The translations under genes and the position numbers were made by a program. The notes below the pieces were generated by a model that was not told where the DNA came from, did not search any database, and was given only the letters and a program-made list of their open reading frames with translations. Source: Clostridium peptidivorans (GTDB lineage Bacteria; Bacillota; Clostridia; Clostridiales; Clostridiaceae). Taken from it: DNA of 64,000 nt. Shown piece by piece: positions 38,271 through 48,482 of this stretch (positions within the stretch are counted from its first letter, which is position 1; the number at the start of each line of letters is the position of its first letter). Location: positions 61,623 to 125,622 of the forward strand of contig NZ_OAOD01000010.1 in assembly GCF_900205925.1 (NCBI RefSeq). The letters run 5' to 3'.

Positions 38271-39698
38271 ATGAAGGATATATCAGATAATATAAAAAAA
38301 GTATTAATAGTATTTTTAATATGTTTTGTAGGACTAATATCATACATAACATATTTTGAAGTAATGGTTGCACCGAAAATTGTAAATAGTCAGTATAATG
38401 CACGTATGTGGGCTAAGAGAAACGAGGTTTTAAGAGGAAGTATATTTGATAGAAATATGAAAGCACTTTCTAAAAGCACCAGAATAAATGCGGAAACTCA
38501 AAAAAGAAATTATGAAGGTGGAGAAGCATTTGCCCATGCCTTAGGATATGTAGATGTGCGATATGGAATTACAGGACTTGAAAGAAGATATGATAAAGAA
38601 TTATCCACAAGCAGTATAAGAGATACTTTAGTGAATATATTAAAATCACCAGGACAGACAAAGGAAAGGTATGGGAGTAATTTAAAAACCACCTTGGATT
38701 ATAATATACAAAAGAAGGGTTATGAACTTTTAGGAAATAACAAGGGGGCAGTGGTAGCACTGAATCCTAAAACAGGAGAAATACTGGCTTTAATATCAAA
38801 ACCATCTTTTGATCCTAATTATCTTGAAGAAAATTGGAAGAATATTAATTCCAATAAAGATAGGCCACTACTCAATAGAGCCACTTCAGGTATGTACCCA
38901 CCAGGTTCTACTTTTAAGGTAATAACTGCAATAAGTGCTTTGGAAAATATTGATGGTGTTACAAATAAAAGAATTCAAGATAATGGGGTATTAGTGTTTA
39001 ATGAAAAGGAATCTCTAAGAAACTATAATGGAGAAGTTTTGGGTAATATAGGTCTTAAAGAAGCCTTCATACATTCAAGCAATGTTTATTTTGGAAGTCT
39101 AGGTATTGACCTTGGGAATAGTAAACTTAAAGATACCGCAGAAAAGTTTTATTTCAATAAAGATATACCAGCAGATGGAGTTGTAATTGAAAATAGTAAA
39201 TTTCCATCCTTTAAAAGTTATGAAAAAGGTAATATAGCGCAAAGTGCTATAGGACAGTCTACAGTACTTGCAACTCCTATGGAAATGGCGTTAGTAGCAA
39301 GTACCATAGCAAATGACGGAACGATGATGAGGCCTTATATAGTAAAAGAGGTCATGGACAGCAAGAATAGCTTAATAAGTGAAGTGAAACCACAGAAGAT
39401 AAATGATGTTACAACAAAGGAGAATGCACAGATAATAAAGAATTATATGAGAGAAGTTGTGGCTCATGGTACAGGAAGAAATGCATCTGTGTATGGAATA
39501 AATGTAGCAGGTAAAACTGGTACTGCAGACCATAAGGAAGAAGGAAGCGGTGCGAAACCTCATGCATGGTTTATAGGTTTTGCTCCATATGAAAATCCTG
39601 AAATAGCGGTAGCAGTTATTGTTGAAGATGGTGGTCAAGGAGGAGGTTTAGCCGCAAGCATAGCTTCAGGAGTTATAAAGGAAGCTTTATCAAAATAA
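38271..39698 (+). CDS. class B penicillin-binding protein (transpeptidase)
   Basis: A 475-residue protein with an N-terminal TM anchor (VLIVFLICFVGLISYITYFEV), a short PBP dimer-like region and a transpeptidase domain. Active-site motifs are SGMYPPGSTFKV (STxK-type, Ser and Lys), SSN (HSSNVYF) and KTGTAD. It lies 4 bp behind the SEDS polymerase gene, the usual partner. It is shorter than FtsI/PBP2, similar to mycobacterial PbpA-like proteins. It crosslinks peptidoglycan outside the membrane. Confidence 0.93.
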   Translation: MKDISDNIKKVLIVFLICFVGLISYITYFEVMVAPKIVNSQYNARMWAKRNEVLRGSIFDRNMKALSKSTRINAETQKRNYEGGEAFAHALGYVDVRYGITGLERRYDKELSTSSIRDTLVNILKSPGQTKERYGSNLKTTLDYNIQKKGYELLGNNKGAVVALNPKTGEILALISKPSFDPNYLEENWKNINSNKDRPLLNRATSGMYPPGSTFKVITAISALENIDGVTNKRIQDNGVLVFNEKESLRNYNGEVLGNIGLKEAFIHSSNVYFGSLGIDLGNSKLKDTAEKFYFNKDIPADGVVIENSKFPSFKSYEKGNIAQSAIGQSTVLATPMEMALVASTIANDGTMMRPYIVKEVMDSKNSLISEVKPQKINDVTTKENAQIIKNYMREVVAHGTGRNASVYGINVAGKTGTADHKEEGSGAKPHAWFIGFAPYENPEIAVAVIVEDGGQGGGLAASIASGVIKEALSK

Positions 39699-39721
39699 GT
39701 ACTAGAGAAAGGGGAATTTTG

Positions 39722-40621
39722 GTGAAGATAAAGGAAATAGGAGATCTTAAAAATGGGGAACAGGTAGAACTTAATGCCTTAGTTAGTGATAAAAGAACTG
39801 GTTATAAAAAAGATGGGACCCCCTACTTATTACTTATAATGCAGGATAACACAGGAAGTATTGCCTTCCCTGTATGGACCAATTATGATAAATTAAATGC
39901 CGTAGTAGAGGTAAATACATTAATAAATGTAACAGGCATCGTAACTAGATTTAATGGAAATGTTCAAGTTAGAAATCCAATGATAAACTCCATTTCTATG
40001 GAAGGAGTAAATTATGAGGATTTTGTACCTCAATATAATATACCAGAAGATTTAATAGATTATTTTAATTATATGGTGCTAGATATGGAAGAAAAGTATC
40101 AAAGAATAGCAACTGCAGCTACTGGAGCCATGGGATATAATGATGAAAGATGGAATGCCTTTATAAGTTGTGTAGCGGCTGAAAAGTTTCATGGAAACAA
40201 AAGAGGAGGTTTATTTCTCCATACAGTGGGAGTTATGAAAGCTATAGAGAATGTTGTGAATGATTATATAACAAATCCTTTTTATATGAGTGCAGCTAAG
40301 GTGATTAATAAAGATAGACTTATGCTTAAGGCCATTATTCACGATATCATGAAAATTAAGGAATATGATTATAAGGGAATAATAAGAAGAAAAGACATAA
40401 AGCTAGACCATTTGGTACTTGGAGCAGCATATGTAAGAGAAATAAATATAGAAGTAGGAAATATTCTTTCAGAGGAAGAGTTAGATGATATATGCTATTC
40501 AATACTTTCCCATCACGGTCAATTTGGTAACTTTGAGCCAAAGGGAATAGAAGATATACTTTTAAATATGGCAGATATTATAGATAGTCAAGTTGTAAAT
40601 GCCATTGAAAATAAAATATAG
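39722..40621 (+). CDS. OB-fold plus HD-domain nuclease, YhaM-like
   Basis: About 299 residues. An N-terminal OB-fold (LNALVSDKRTGYKKDGTPYLLLIMQDNTGSIAFPVWTNYD) precedes an HD domain with FLHTVGVMKA, IIHDIMKIKEY and ILSHHGQFG. This is the arrangement of the 3'-5' exoribonuclease YhaM. Where YhaM proteins read HDxGK, here it reads HDIMK, retaining His-Asp and Lys. GTG at 39722 is chosen on spacing from AAAGGGG; a TTG three bases earlier is equally in frame. It is convergent with tyrS across a strong terminator. Confidence 0.82.
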   Translation: MKIKEIGDLKNGEQVELNALVSDKRTGYKKDGTPYLLLIMQDNTGSIAFPVWTNYDKLNAVVEVNTLINVTGIVTRFNGNVQVRNPMINSISMEGVNYEDFVPQYNIPEDLIDYFNYMVLDMEEKYQRIATAATGAMGYNDERWNAFISCVAAEKFHGNKRGGLFLHTVGVMKAIENVVNDYITNPFYMSAAKVINKDRLMLKAIIHDIMKIKEYDYKGIIRRKDIKLDHLVLGAAYVREINIEVGNILSEEELDDICYSILSHHGQFGNFEPKGIEDILLNMADIIDSQVVNAIENKI

Positions 40622-40655
40622 GGGAATTGCTTTGCAATTCCCCTATATTTTTATT
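40615..40655. terminator. bidirectional terminator between the yhaM-like gene and tyrS
   Basis: A 16-bp perfect stem AATATAGGGGAATTGC/GCAATTCCCCTATATT with a 3-nt loop and T residues on the plus strand. Confidence 0.95.
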
Positions 40656-41863
40656 TTAACAAACTTAGATTTCCCAATTTGAATAATAAAACTGTCATGT
40701 GGATTTGGCATTGTAAATGAGTTAAATTTTTCTCCATCTATTTTCATAGCATTTTGAGTAATAAGACGTCTGGCTTCACTATTGCTTTTAGCAAGTCCAC
40801 TTTGTACTATAATTTTTATTAGATCAATTTGATCATTGTCTGTAATATAATCAAGGATTAAATTAAGTTCATCTATATCATCAGGGATTAGATTTTTTTG
40901 AAACACAGTCTTAAAGTGCTCTTCAGCAATTTCTGCTTCCTTTGCTCCACAATATAAGCATGTGATCTCTTTTGCAAGTCTCATCTTAACATCACGAGGA
41001 TTAATTTCTGGGTTGTTAAGCTCCACCTTAATTAATTCAATTTCATCTGGATGAATATCAGTTGCAAGTTCAAAGTATTTAATAATAAGGCTATCTGGAA
41101 TAGTCATGGTCTTTTGATAAATTTCAACCGCATTTTCATATATACCGATATAGTTACCAAGACTCTTACTCATCTTTTCAATTCCATCTGTACCCTCAAG
41201 TAAAGGCATAAATAGTGCTATTTGACTATCCTGACCATAATCCTTTTGCAGGGTACGGCCCATAAGAATATTAAAAGTTTGATCTGTACCACCCATTTCA
41301 ATATCTGCCTTTAATTCTACAGAGTCATATGCTTGCATCAATGGATAGAAAAATTCGTGAAGTCCAATAGGTTCATTATTTTTATATCTCTTTTCAAAAT
41401 CATCTCTTTCAAGTATTCTTGCAACGGTAACTTTACCTGCAAGCTTTAGTACGTCTTCGAAATTTAGCTTTGACAACCATTCGCTATTAAACCTAAGGTC
41501 AGTTTTTTCTTGATCAAGTATTTTAAAAATCTGCTGCTTGTAAGTTCTTGCATTTTCAAGTACCTGTTCAGTGGTTAATGGTTTACGTGTTTTGCTTTTG
41601 CCTGATGGATCACCAATTCTACCTGTAAAATCTCCAATTATAATTACTGCACGATGACCTAAGTCTTGCATTTGCTTAATTTTGCGAAGTACAACAGCAT
41701 GACCTAAATGTATATCTGGAGCAGAAGGGTCAAGGCCTAGCTTAACTATAAGAGGGGTGCTTGTTGTAATACTTTTTTCTAGTTTTTGCATTAAATTTTC
41801 TTCACTGACAACCTGATTTACTCCTTTCATAATAATCTTAAACTGTTCCTGTGCATTTTTCAT
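40643..41863 (-). CDS. tyrS: tyrosyl-tRNA synthetase
   Basis: A class I synthetase of about 406 residues. HIGH-type motif is DIHLGHAVVL, KMSKS motif EKMSKSLGNYIG, and a C-terminal S4-like RNA-binding domain ends the protein (SGLAKSNSEARRLITQNAMKIDG). ATG 41863 is preferred, with AGAAAGGA nine bases upstream; the ATG nine bases earlier abuts that site. A complete tyrosine T-box leader lies upstream, confirming the amino acid. Confidence 0.96.
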   Translation of the reverse strand: MKNAQEQFKIIMKGVNQVVSEENLMQKLEKSITTSTPLIVKLGLDPSAPDIHLGHAVVLRKIKQMQDLGHRAVIIIGDFTGRIGDPSGKSKTRKPLTTEQVLENARTYKQQIFKILDQEKTDLRFNSEWLSKLNFEDVLKLAGKVTVARILERDDFEKRYKNNEPIGLHEFFYPLMQAYDSVELKADIEMGGTDQTFNILMGRTLQKDYGQDSQIALFMPLLEGTDGIEKMSKSLGNYIGIYENAVEIYQKTMTIPDSLIIKYFELATDIHPDEIELIKVELNNPEINPRDVKMRLAKEITCLYCGAKEAEIAEEHFKTVFQKNLIPDDIDELNLILDYITDNDQIDLIKIIVQSGLAKSNSEARRLITQNAMKIDGEKFNSFTMPNPHDSFIIQIGKSKFVKIKI

Positions 41864-41894
41864 TATTTTCATCCTTTCTAATATAAATCTACAT

Positions 41895-42187
41895 ATAAAA
41901 AACTCCCGTTCTCTGCTTTATGCAGAGGACGGGAGAATTGCTCACGTGTTACCACCTCAATTTTATTTACACATCGCTGTGTAAACCTCATCGGGTACGG
42001 CACAAAAGTGCTTATACCTTAGCGATGTAACGGTCGCACCCGGCAACAGCCTACTAAGATATAAAATCTTTTCAGTGTGCCACTCAGAGATGTATTCAAA
42101 ATCTGTTTTCTGCACCTCTCATCACCCGGTAGCTTTCTGTTGAAAACGTATGATTTTTACTTCTTCTCGTCGCAGTTTTATTGTATG
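41895..42187 (-). ncRNA. T-box leader of tyrS (tyrosine specifier)
   Basis: Read on the minus strand, the T-box core GAGGTGGTAACACGTGAGCA lies at about 41937-41958. It is followed by a strong terminator, CTCCCGTCCTCTGC...GCAGAGAACGGGAGTTTTTT, at 41898-41935. The specifier loop contains a TAC codon (bases 42092-42094) within GAATACATC. Uncharged tRNA-Tyr would stabilise the antiterminator. Confidence 0.95.
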
Positions 42188-42193
42188 GTTGCT

Positions 42194-42222
42194 AGTTTAG
42201 CACCAGTATAATAAAATGTCAA
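42194..42222 (-). promoter_or_regulatory. sigma-A promoter of the tyrS leader
   Basis: On the minus strand, TTGACA (42217-42222), a 17-bp spacer, and TAAACT (42194-42199). Transcription should begin near 42187, at the T-box 5' end. Confidence 0.85.
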
Positions 42223-42396
42223 TACGCAACTTGAAAATATAGGAAACGATTAATGATTATTAACTGTTGAATAGTAACTATTCAATATAAATCTTCTATG
42301 TTCGCTATTAATTATTATTGTGTTTATGTATAATAGGGTTAAAATAAGCAAAAAAATAAATAGTTTAAAGTCATAGAAACTTAGAGAGGATAATTT

Positions 42397-43002
42397 ATGA
42401 AAGGAAAGACACATGCAGGTGTAGGTATAGTTACTTATTTGCTACTTTATAATAGATTGCCTGATAAGGTGAGTTTGACTGGATTAGCTGTAGTAACATT
42501 TGCATCACTGCTTCCAGATATAGATCACCCTAAAAGTATAATTAATCAATATATACTTCCATTTAAAAACAAGATGACTAAAGTTGTATTATATGCTTGC
42601 AGCGGCATTATATTTTTATGGTATAGTTTTTCATATGATAAAGAACCTTACATAAAAACAATAGGAATATTTTTAATTTTAATAGCTGTTTCATCTCACA
42701 GAAAAGGGCTTACTCATAGTCTTATGGGAATGATATTATTTGCATTTCAAATATCATATATAGGAAATGTATATGAAATAAGAAACTTAATTTATTACTT
42801 CATGCTAGGGTATGGTCTTCATCTACTTTGTGATATGGCGACAAATAGGGGGATACCACTTTTATACCCTTTTAAGGAAAAAAACATTAAGCTTCCAGTT
42901 ACATTTAAAACCAATTCTTTTATAGGAAATTTCATAGAAACCTTAATAATTGTAGCAGGACTTTTATATGTGATATATAGTTTCCCAAGTATATTTTCTT
43001 AG
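42397..43002 (+). CDS. YdjM-like membrane-bound metal-dependent hydrolase family protein
   Basis: A 201-residue membrane protein of the YdjM/DUF457 type. It has an N-terminal KGKTHAGVGIV, LPDIDHPKSIINQY, HRKGLTHSLMG and a C-terminal YGLHLLCDMATNRGIPLLYPF. His and Asp residues in these motifs are the presumed metal ligands. Several TM helices alternate with them. It precedes uvrC by 11 bp. Substrate unknown. Confidence 0.88.
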   Translation: MKGKTHAGVGIVTYLLLYNRLPDKVSLTGLAVVTFASLLPDIDHPKSIINQYILPFKNKMTKVVLYACSGIIFLWYSFSYDKEPYIKTIGIFLILIAVSSHRKGLTHSLMGMILFAFQISYIGNVYEIRNLIYYFMLGYGLHLLCDMATNRGIPLLYPFKEKNIKLPVTFKTNSFIGNFIETLIIVAGLLYVIYSFPSIFS

Positions 43003-43013
43003 GTGGTGATAAA

Positions 43014-44882
43014 GTGTTTGATTTTGAATATCATTTAAAGGGATTACCAGATAAACCTGGAGTGTATATAATGAAAAATGCTTTAGGCGAAGTTATTTAT
43101 GTAGGAAAGGCAAAGGTACTTAAAAACCGAGTAAGGCAGTATTTTCAAAGCTCACGCAATCATTCAGAAAAAGTAAAGGCTATGGTTAAAAACATAGCAG
43201 AATTTGAATATATAGTTACGGACTCAGAAATGGAAGCACTTATATTAGAATGCAACTTAATAAAAAAGCACAGACCGCGCTATAATATATTGCTTAAAGA
43301 TGATAAAAGTTATCCATCTATAAAGGTAACAACTACGGAAGATTTTCCAAGGGTATTTGTAACAAGAAATGTCATAAAGGATGGAGCAAAATATTTCGGA
43401 CCTTATACTGATGTATCAGCAGTTTATGAAACATTAGAGCTGATAAAAAATATATTTCCTATAAGAACTTGCAAAAGAGTTATAAAAGAAGAAGATAAAG
43501 AAAGTGCAAGACCTTGTTTAAATTATCATATAGGCCTTTGTAAAGGACCTTGCGCAAAGCTTGTAAGTAAGGAAGAGTATAAAAATATAATAAGTGATAT
43601 TGTAAGTCTTCTTTCTGGAAAGTCTGCGGATATCTTAAGAGACTTAGAATTTAAAATGGAAGAGGCAGCAGAAAGTCTGCAATTTGAAAAGGCAGCAGCC
43701 ATTAGAGATAAAATAAATGCCATAAAAAAGATAACAGAAAAGCAAAAGATTATAACTTCTAACTTTGAAAATGAGGATTTCATAAGTCTTTACAAAGATG
43801 AAAAGGACGTATGTGTTCAGGTATTTTTCTTAAGGGAAGGGAAAATAGTTGGAAGAGAACACTTTATTATAGAAAATTCAGCGGATATGGAAGATAAAGA
43901 AATAATAGCTGATTTTATAAAAAGCTTTTATGGGGCAGCAGCATTTATACCTAAGTCCATATATGTAGAAGATATTAATGAACAAGAGCTATTAGAACAG
44001 TGGCTTACTATGAAGCGTGGTTCTAAGGTTTGGATTAAAGTTCCTCAAAGAGGAGATAAAAGAGATACTTTAGATATGGTTCGAAGAAATGCAAAGATAA
44101 CATTAGAACAATTTAAAATTAAAATACTTCAGGATAAAGAACTTTATGAAGTAGCTTTAAGGGAACTTAGTGAAATGCTAAATTTAGAGGATATTCCAAA
44201 GAGGATAGAAGCCTATGATATTTCAAATATACAAGGTGTGGACTCGGTTGGAAGCATGGTAGTTTTTGAAGATGGCAAATCCAAAAATAGTGATTATAGA
44301 AGATTTAAGATAAATAGCGTAGTTGGAGCAAATGATTATGAAAGTATGAGGGAAATTCTTACAAGAAGGTTTCAACATGGACTAGATGAGATAAAGGCAA
44401 TAAGTGAAAAAAATCTTCAGGTAAGTTCAGGAAAGTTTTGTATTTTCCCAGATCTAATACTTATGGATGGTGGAAAAGGACAGGTAAATATAGCCTTGGA
44501 AGTATTAAGAAGCTTTAAGATAGATATTCCTATCTGTGGTATGGTAAAGGATGATAAACACAGTACAAGAGGTCTTATATATAATAATGAAGAACTTCCT
44601 ATTAAAAAGCATTCTAATATAATGAGGCTTATTACAAGAATTCAAGATGAAGTTCATAGATTTGCGATAACTTATCATAGGTCTTTGAGAAATAAAACAG
44701 CATTTCATTCTATATTAGATGATATACCAGGGGTTGGAGAAAGAAGAAGAAAGGAATTATTAAAGAAATTTGGCGGCATAGAAGGCATAAAAAAGGCAAG
44801 TTATGAGGAAATTTTAGAAACTCCATCTATAGATAAAAAATCTGCAGAAAATATAGTGGAATTTTTTAAAGGTAAAGCATAG
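43014..44882 (+). CDS. uvrC: excinuclease ABC subunit C
   Basis: A 622-residue dual nuclease. The N-terminal GIY-YIG domain (KPGVYIMKNALGEVIYVGKAKVLKNRVRQYF) makes the 3' cut. A Cys cluster (CKRVI...CLNYHIGLCKGPCAK) and a UVR motif (LEFKMEEAAESLQFEKAAAIRDKI) follow. The endonuclease V-like C-terminal nuclease and HhH motifs (IPGVGERRRKELLKKFGG) complete it. Starts at GTG after AGGTGGTGA. Intact. Confidence 0.98.
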   Translation: MFDFEYHLKGLPDKPGVYIMKNALGEVIYVGKAKVLKNRVRQYFQSSRNHSEKVKAMVKNIAEFEYIVTDSEMEALILECNLIKKHRPRYNILLKDDKSYPSIKVTTTEDFPRVFVTRNVIKDGAKYFGPYTDVSAVYETLELIKNIFPIRTCKRVIKEEDKESARPCLNYHIGLCKGPCAKLVSKEEYKNIISDIVSLLSGKSADILRDLEFKMEEAAESLQFEKAAAIRDKINAIKKITEKQKIITSNFENEDFISLYKDEKDVCVQVFFLREGKIVGREHFIIENSADMEDKEIIADFIKSFYGAAAFIPKSIYVEDINEQELLEQWLTMKRGSKVWIKVPQRGDKRDTLDMVRRNAKITLEQFKIKILQDKELYEVALRELSEMLNLEDIPKRIEAYDISNIQGVDSVGSMVVFEDGKSKNSDYRRFKINSVVGANDYESMREILTRRFQHGLDEIKAISEKNLQVSSGKFCIFPDLILMDGGKGQVNIALEVLRSFKIDIPICGMVKDDKHSTRGLIYNNEELPIKKHSNIMRLITRIQDEVHRFAITYHRSLRNKTAFHSILDDIPGVGERRRKELLKKFGGIEGIKKASYEEILETPSIDKKSAENIVEFFKGKA

Positions 44883-45099
44883 TATAATTAATAGTTAATA
44901 ATTAACAATTAATAGTTAATGGACAATAGCTTATGATTAATATTCAATAAATTTGGATAAAATTCAGATACCTTCACTTCCATATTAATGACTTATTTCC
45001 ACCTAATTCATTATTAATTGACTTTATAAATATTGATTAACTCTTATTTATCCTTTATACTTATTTATGTATTAATTTTGATGTTAAGGAGAATATACT

Positions 45100-46017
45100 A
45101 TGAGCTGTTATAAAGAATTTGCTATAAAATTGTACGATATTCTAGGTGAAGAAAATGTAAAAATAGATGAACCAATGAAAGCACATACATCTTTTAGAGT
45201 TGGAGGTCCAGCGGATATCTTAGTAACTCCAAAGGATTATTCCCATATACAATACTTAATAAAACATTGTAATGAAAATCATATACCATATTTTATTATA
45301 GGAAATGGCTCTAATCTTCTTGTAAGAGATGGTGGGATAAGGGGAGTTGTTATAAAGCTTACAAGACTTGACAAAATCAGCGTAAGTGGCAATAACGTAA
45401 TAGTAGAGGCCGGTGCATCACTTTCTAAGACTTCTAAGGCAGCAGCAGATGCGTGTCTTGCAGGATTTGAATTTGCAATTGGGATACCTGGAAGTGTAGG
45501 GGGAGCACTTACCATGAATGCAGGTGCATATAATGGAGAAATATCTCAAATAATTAAAGAAGCACTTGTCATAGATAGGGATGGAGAAATAAAGAAGTTA
45601 TCTAAGGAAGAATTGGAACTTGGCTACAGAATGAGTGCCATCATTAAATATGGATATACTATACTTGAAGCAACCTTTGAGCTTCAAAATGGTGATTGTG
45701 AAAAGATACATGAAAGAATAGATGATTTAACTAGAAGAAGAACAGAGAAACAGCCACTAGAATATCCATCTGCAGGAAGCACCTTTAAGAGACCTGAGGG
45801 TTACTTTGCAGCAAAGCTAATAGAGGATAGTGGATTAAAGGGGATAAACATAGGTGATGCAGAAGTCTCAGCAAAACATTCAGGATTCATTATAAACAAG
45901 GGAAATGCAAATGCTGAGGACATTTTAAACTTAATTAAAAAGGTTCAAGAAACAGTAAAAGAAAATTTCAACGTTGATCTTCATACAGAAGTTATGATAG
46001 TAGGCGAAGAGAAATAA
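45100..46017 (+). CDS. murB: UDP-N-acetylenolpyruvoylglucosamine reductase
   Basis: A 305-residue type II MurB. FAD-binding motifs [29 protein letters not shown] and [20 protein letters not shown] are present. The catalytic Ser is in [12 protein letters not shown] and the Glu in LHTEVMIVG near the C-terminus. It uses NADPH to complete UDP-MurNAc. AAGGAG precedes the ATG. A terminator follows at 46028. Confidence 0.97.
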   Translation: MSCYKEFAIKLYDILGEENVKIDEPMKAHTSFRVGGPADILVTPKDYSHIQYLIKHCNENHIPYFIIGNGSNLLVRDGGIRGVVIKLTRLDKISVSGNNVIVEAGASLSKTSKAAADACLAGFEFAIGIPGSVGGALTMNAGAYNGEISQIIKEALVIDRDGEIKKLSKEELELGYRMSAIIKYGYTILEATFELQNGDCEKIHERIDDLTRRRTEKQPLEYPSAGSTFKRPEGYFAAKLIEDSGLKGINIGDAEVSAKHSGFIINKGNANAEDILNLIKKVQETVKENFNVDLHTEVMIVGEEK

Positions 46018-46027
46018 TATTAAATTT

Positions 46028-46074
46028 AAAGGTTAAGGATAAAGTACATATGTATATATCCTTAACTTTTATTT
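46028..46074 (+). terminator. terminator after murB
   Basis: AAAGGTTAAGGATA (46028-46041) pairs with TATCCTTAACTTTT (46057-46070), followed by ATTTTT. Confidence 0.85.
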
Positions 46075-46261
46075 TTAACAAATATTAATACATATTGTTA
46101 CCAATTAATAATAATTATTTCAGATAAAATTTCCATGTTAAATTCAAAGTTGAAAACTCATAATTGGTAATTGAAATATGTTATAATAAAATAATAAAAG
46201 ATCCCAATAAATCACGAAGCGTAATCAAAGATTTCTATAAATGATGCAAGGAGGGTTAGAA

Positions 46262-47146
46262 ATGAGATTTGTAATTGTAACAGGAATGTCCGGTGCAGGA
46301 AAAACTCAAGCTATTAGAAATTTAGAGGACCTAGGGTACTTTTGTATAGATAACTTGCCACCTACCCTCATACCTAAGTTTGCAGAAGTCTGCTATGAGG
46401 CCAGAGGGAAGATAGATAAAATTGCATTAGTAATGGATATAAGAGGTGGCGAGTTCTTCCACGACTTATTTCACAGTTTAAATTATTTAAAGAGTGAAAA
46501 TTATAAATATGAAATTTTATTTTTAGATGCTTCGGATGAGGTATTAGTAAAAAGATTTAAAGAGTGCAGAAGAAAGCATCCTTTGGCACCAGAAGGTAGA
46601 ATTTTAAATGGAATAGTGGAGGAAAGAAAGAGACTTAGAGAGGTAAAGGATAACGCAGATAATATAATAGATACCTCCAATTTTACAAACATGGTATTAA
46701 GAGAAGAAATAACAAGGGTTTATGGAGAAGAAGGGCAGCTAGAAACTCAACTTATGATTACAGTGCTTTCCTTTGGCTTTAAATATGGAATCCCAGTAGA
46801 TTCCGACTTAGTATTTGATGTTAGATTTCTTCCTAATCCATTTTACATACCAGAGCTTAAGGAATTTTCAGGGAATGATACTCCTGTGGTGGAATATGTT
46901 ATGGGATATAATGAAACTAAAAACTTTATTGATAAACTACAGGATATGTTAAACTTTTTAATACCAAATTATCAAAGAGAGGGAAAAAGACAACTTATTG
47001 TATCAATAGGCTGCACTGGTGGAAGACATCGATCAGTTGCCATTGCAAATGCCATATATGGAAAGCTTAAGGAAGATGGGCACAAGGTTACTATAGACCA
47101 CAGGGATATAAATGAAGATATTAATAAGGGTGGTAAAAAGGTATGA
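46262..47146 (+). CDS. rapZ: RNase adapter / nucleotide-binding protein RapZ (YvcJ)
   Basis: About 294 residues. Walker [19 protein letters not shown] and C-terminal [15 protein letters not shown] are diagnostic. In E. coli RapZ regulates glucosamine synthesis through an sRNA; in Firmicutes YvcJ binds nucleotides and its role is less defined. ATG 46262 with AAGGAGGG upstream. The rapZ-yvcK-whiA order with overlapping or close ends is typical of Gram-positive bacteria. Confidence 0.95.
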   Translation: MRFVIVTGMSGAGKTQAIRNLEDLGYFCIDNLPPTLIPKFAEVCYEARGKIDKIALVMDIRGGEFFHDLFHSLNYLKSENYKYEILFLDASDEVLVKRFKECRRKHPLAPEGRILNGIVEERKRLREVKDNADNIIDTSNFTNMVLREEITRVYGEEGQLETQLMITVLSFGFKYGIPVDSDLVFDVRFLPNPFYIPELKEFSGNDTPVVEYVMGYNETKNFIDKLQDMLNFLIPNYQREGKRQLIVSIGCTGGRHRSVAIANAIYGKLKEDGHKVTIDHRDINEDINKGGKKV

Positions 47147-48477
47147 AAATACTAGATTGGCTTAGACCAGGAATTAAGGTAAAAAGATGGATATTACTTG
47201 GGGCCATGGGAATACTTTTTATTGCATTTGCTCTTTTAGAGTTTGTAAGGCATAGATTATATAGCTTTTACTATATGGCTTTTTATGTGTTTTTAATTGC
47301 ACTGGGGCTATTTGTGCTATATATGTCTGTAACTCAAGGAATGCGATCAATTATTGCACTTATAAATAAAGGTTATTTAAATGTGTCTTTAGACTCGAAA
47401 AAATTAGAAACCTTAATATATGAAAAAAGATTATTAGTAAAGGGACCAAAGATAGTTGCAATAGGAGGAGGAACAGGACTTTCTACAATGCTTAGAGGGC
47501 TAAAATATTACACCTCTAATATAACTGCAATAGTTACTGTTGCAGATGATGGAGGAGGCTCTGGAGACTTAAGAGAGGATCTTGGAATACTGCCTCCAGG
47601 GGATATAAGAAACTGTATTTTGGCGCTATCTGATACAGAGCCTTTAATGGAAGAATTACTTCAATATAGATTTAAAGATGGAAGACTCAAAAATCAAAGT
47701 TTTGGGAATTTGTTTTTGGCTGCCATGGACGGTATATCAACTAATTTTGAAGAAGCAGTTCAAAAGATGAGTTCGGTTCTTGCAGTAACAGGGAAAGTTA
47801 TCCCTGTTACTTTAGAAAATGTGGTGTTAAAGGCTGAACTTCAGAATGGAAACATAGTAGAAGGAGAATCTATGATTCCTGAGGAAGCATTAAGTCAAAA
47901 GAGTCCAATTCAAAGGGTTTTTATAGAACCTAAAGATGCCAGGGCGCTTAAGGAAGCTGTAAATGCTATAAGAGAAGCAGATGCTATAATACTAGGTCCT
48001 GGAAGTCTATATACAAGTGTTATCCCTAATTTACTTATTAAAGATATAAGCTCCGCTCTTAAAAGAACTACTGCTATTAAAATATATGTGTCAAATATAA
48101 TGACTCAGCCTGGGGAAACTGATAATTATGCTGTAAGCGATCATATTAAATCTATTTTTAGACATGCAGGAGATGAAGTTATTGACTATGTAATAGTAAA
48201 TAATGGAGGAGTAGAAGAAGGACCTCAAGGAAAATATAAGGAAGAAGAGTCACATATGGTAGATGTGGATATAGATGTGATAAGTTCTATGAATATTAAA
48301 AGAATTGATGGAGATTTAATAAATATTAAAAATGGTTTTATAAGACATAACTCTGAAAAGTTAGCATCTATGATAATAGAAACCATAATGGAAAAAACAC
48401 TGCTGTACGATAAGAAGAAGATTATAGAATACTTCTATTTATCTGAGAGATTAAAAGAAAAAAAGAATAGGGAGTAA
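47143..48477 (+). CDS. yvcK: YvcK/CofD-like protein with N-terminal membrane segments
   Basis: A 444-residue protein. Two N-terminal TM helices ([19 protein letters not shown] and [17 protein letters not shown]) precede the YvcK domain ([47 protein letters not shown]). YvcK is needed for gluconeogenic growth and cell shape. The soluble core matches B. subtilis YvcK in size; the membrane extension is the difference. It overlaps rapZ by four bases. Confidence 0.94.
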   Translation: MKILDWLRPGIKVKRWILLGAMGILFIAFALLEFVRHRLYSFYYMAFYVFLIALGLFVLYMSVTQGMRSIIALINKGYLNVSLDSKKLETLIYEKRLLVKGPKIVAIGGGTGLSTMLRGLKYYTSNITAIVTVADDGGGSGDLREDLGILPPGDIRNCILALSDTEPLMEELLQYRFKDGRLKNQSFGNLFLAAMDGISTNFEEAVQKMSSVLAVTGKVIPVTLENVVLKAELQNGNIVEGESMIPEEALSQKSPIQRVFIEPKDARALKEAVNAIREADAIILGPGSLYTSVIPNLLIKDISSALKRTTAIKIYVSNIMTQPGETDNYAVSDHIKSIFRHAGDEVIDYVIVNNGGVEEGPQGKYKEEESHMVDVDIDVISSMNIKRIDGDLINIKNGFIRHNSEKLASMIIETIMEKTLLYDKKKIIEYFYLSERLKEKKNRE

Positions 48478-48482
48478 AAAAT

